64,000 bases of DNA from Vibrio penaeicida. GTDB taxonomy: Bacteria; Pseudomonadota; Gammaproteobacteria; Enterobacterales; Vibrionaceae. Under the pieces are notes generated by a model. It saw nothing but the letters and a program-made list of their open reading frames with translations. It did not search any database and was not told the origin of the DNA. Made by a program: the position numbers and the translations under genes. Positions 63,150-64,000 of the stretch are shown here, in pieces; position 1 is the first letter of the stretch; the number at the start of each line of letters is the position of its first letter. Location of the stretch: positions 186,001-250,000 of the forward strand of contig NZ_JAUYVM010000001.1 of assembly GCF_030689305.1 (NCBI RefSeq). Direction: 5' to 3'.

Positions 63150-63809
63150 CTATTTATCCATACCATAGCCAAGTGGAATTTCGGCTAACTGCGGACCTTG
63201 GTTATTTGGGTACACCAAATACTCACCATGGTATTTAACCTTAGATTTATAATCGGTGACTTTGTGGACCAAAAAACCCTGCTCCATTGCCAAACGGATA
63301 AATTCCGCGTGGTTACCACGTACATACCAGCTCATTGGCTTGATTAAATCAGCACCTTCAAAACAGTCATCACATTGATGTGAACAGAGCAAAAATGAAC
63401 TGTCGCCTTCTGTAAAGACTTGAATCTTCTCTCGGGCATCATATTCAGTACACACAGCCCAACCCTTCGCTTCCATGAAATCGATAAAACCTTCAATTTC
63501 GCTATCTAAAACAGGGGTCGCGTCTTTATCTGCTGGCGTAAATTTAGCGTATAACTGAGAAATTTGACGGAACAATAACAGTAGATCGAGTTGCGTACCT
63601 TTGCTTCGACCTGATTTTTGCCAGCGAATTAAATCCCCACTAACAACACGATGAAAACGCTGACCTTTAATCGCACGTGTGATCCAACGAAGAATAAAGT
63701 GCGTGTTGCTCACCGGTGTATCGGCTAAACGCCCTTTATTGTGCTCTTCTGCCATTTCATCTAAAGCAGTATTAACAAGGTTTTGAATCTCAATATGGTA
63801 TTTAGACAT
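63150..63809 (-). CDS. DUF2913-family-like protein
   Basis: A 219-aa soluble protein of unknown function, typical of vibrio genomes; I believe it is DUF2913 (NTHFILRWITRAIKGQRFHR is the part I recognise), but this is not certain. Four cysteines lie close together in LLCSHQCDDCFEGADL. No signal peptide or membrane segment. Its start overlaps the stop of the MFS gene upstream (TAATG), so the two are translationally coupled. Confidence 0.7.
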   Translation of the reverse strand: MSKYHIEIQNLVNTALDEMAEEHNKGRLADTPVSNTHFILRWITRAIKGQRFHRVVSGDLIRWQKSGRSKGTQLDLLLLFRQISQLYAKFTPADKDATPVLDSEIEGFIDFMEAKGWAVCTEYDAREKIQVFTEGDSSFLLCSHQCDDCFEGADLIKPMSWYVRGNHAEFIRLAMEQGFLVHKVTDYKSKVKYHGEYLVYPNNQGPQLAEIPLGYGMDK

Positions 63810-64000
63810 TACGCCTTTCTTCCTAGCGTCCAGTAAAACAGTGCGGATAATACCGCACAGAGCGTCATCATCATAATCATTGGTACTTGTGTATTCGACG
63901 GCATAAAGGCAACCAGAGCGCCCATGAGAGACCCCATACCAAACCTCAGCGTGCCCGCCAAAGAAGAGGCAGTACCTGCCATATTAGGATATCCGCTAAG
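63809..64000 (-). CDS. MFS drug-efflux transporter (Bcr/CflA type), C-terminal end only
   Basis: Reading the minus strand from the right edge gives 63 residues up to TAA at 63811-63809: start of the piece is LSGYPNMAGTASSLAGTLRF, followed by two hydrophobic segments. The PNMAGTASSLAGTLRFGMG stretch is typical of the eleventh helix of Bcr/CflA exporters. The rest lies outside the window. The stop codon overlaps the ATG of the DUF2913-like gene. Confidence 0.82.
   Translation of the reverse strand, partial: LSGYPNMAGTASSLAGTLRFGMGSLMGALVAFMPSNTQVPMIMMMTLCAVLSALFYWTLGRKA

Overview
The window is a chromosomal segment of a Vibrio-type gammaproteobacterium. Evidence: a periplasmic broad-specificity amino-acid racemase of the BsrV type, the ribosomal-oxygenase gene roxA, xthA and nhaA in ordinary form, several methyl-accepting chemotaxis genes, and short inverted-repeat elements whose termini recur in vibrio genomes. 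The genus call is inference; a species call is not supportable. No rRNA, tRNA, CRISPR array, prophage or complete insertion sequence was seen.

Layout. 1-7 kb: end of a chemoreceptor gene, bsrV-like racemase, a GtrB/DPM-like glycosyltransferase, roxA and a second full chemoreceptor. 7.5-11.5 kb: iolC-DUF2090 fusion, iolA and a small VOC protein. 11.6-16.6 kb: a four-gene minus-strand operon encoding two paralogous secreted proteins, a proline-rich secreted protein and a tetraheme cytochrome c; I cannot assign it to any described pathway. 16.9-29.6 kb: a second inositol block, with a LacI-type regulator, an ABC sugar importer, iolE, iolD, two Gfo/Idh/MocA dehydrogenases, iolC, iolB and iolJ. 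29.7-32 kb: an XRE/DUF2975 pair and a lipoprotein. 32.3-37.4 kb: an RpiR-type regulator, iolG, a second iolB, a phytanoyl-CoA-dioxygenase-like enzyme and a DMT transporter. 37.6-45 kb: mostly secreted or lipid-anchored proteins (spondin, DUF302, LruC pair, YdjC-like deacetylase, lipocalin). 45-51 kb: bdhA-like dehydrogenase, a metal-efflux-type permease with ArsR regulator, and a FecBCD-type importer behind a Zur-like box. 51-64 kb: a lone SLATT protein with an upstream SOS box, xthA, nhaA, a LolD/FtsX/AttH-like export operon, a MATE pump, an SDR/DUF2867 protein, a DUF2913-like protein and the end of an MFS pump.

How it works together. The inositol genes supply uptake (ABC importer), oxidation (IolG plus two related dehydrogenases), dehydration (IolE), ring opening (IolD), isomerisation (two IolB), phosphorylation (two IolC), aldol cleavage (IolJ and the DUF2090 half of the fusion) and malonate-semialdehyde oxidation (IolA). 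Two different palindromes divide these genes. A TGAAAT-N4-ATTTCA type lies before the iolC fusion, rpiR and the iolB/dioxygenase pair. A TGAAAA-N2-TTTTCA type lies before lacI and in the iolE/iolD divergent promoter. This points to two partly redundant, separately controlled inositol regulons.

Most notable observations: the unassigned tetraheme/secreted-protein operon; a SLATT membrane effector gene with a consensus LexA box about 205 bp upstream; an Fe(II)/2-oxoglutarate-type dioxygenase placed inside the inositol regulon; a Zur-like box on a FecBCD-type importer; and a glycosyltransferase whose last codons are written by a transposon-like terminal repeat. All assignments come from reading the sequence and family knowledge; no database search was run.
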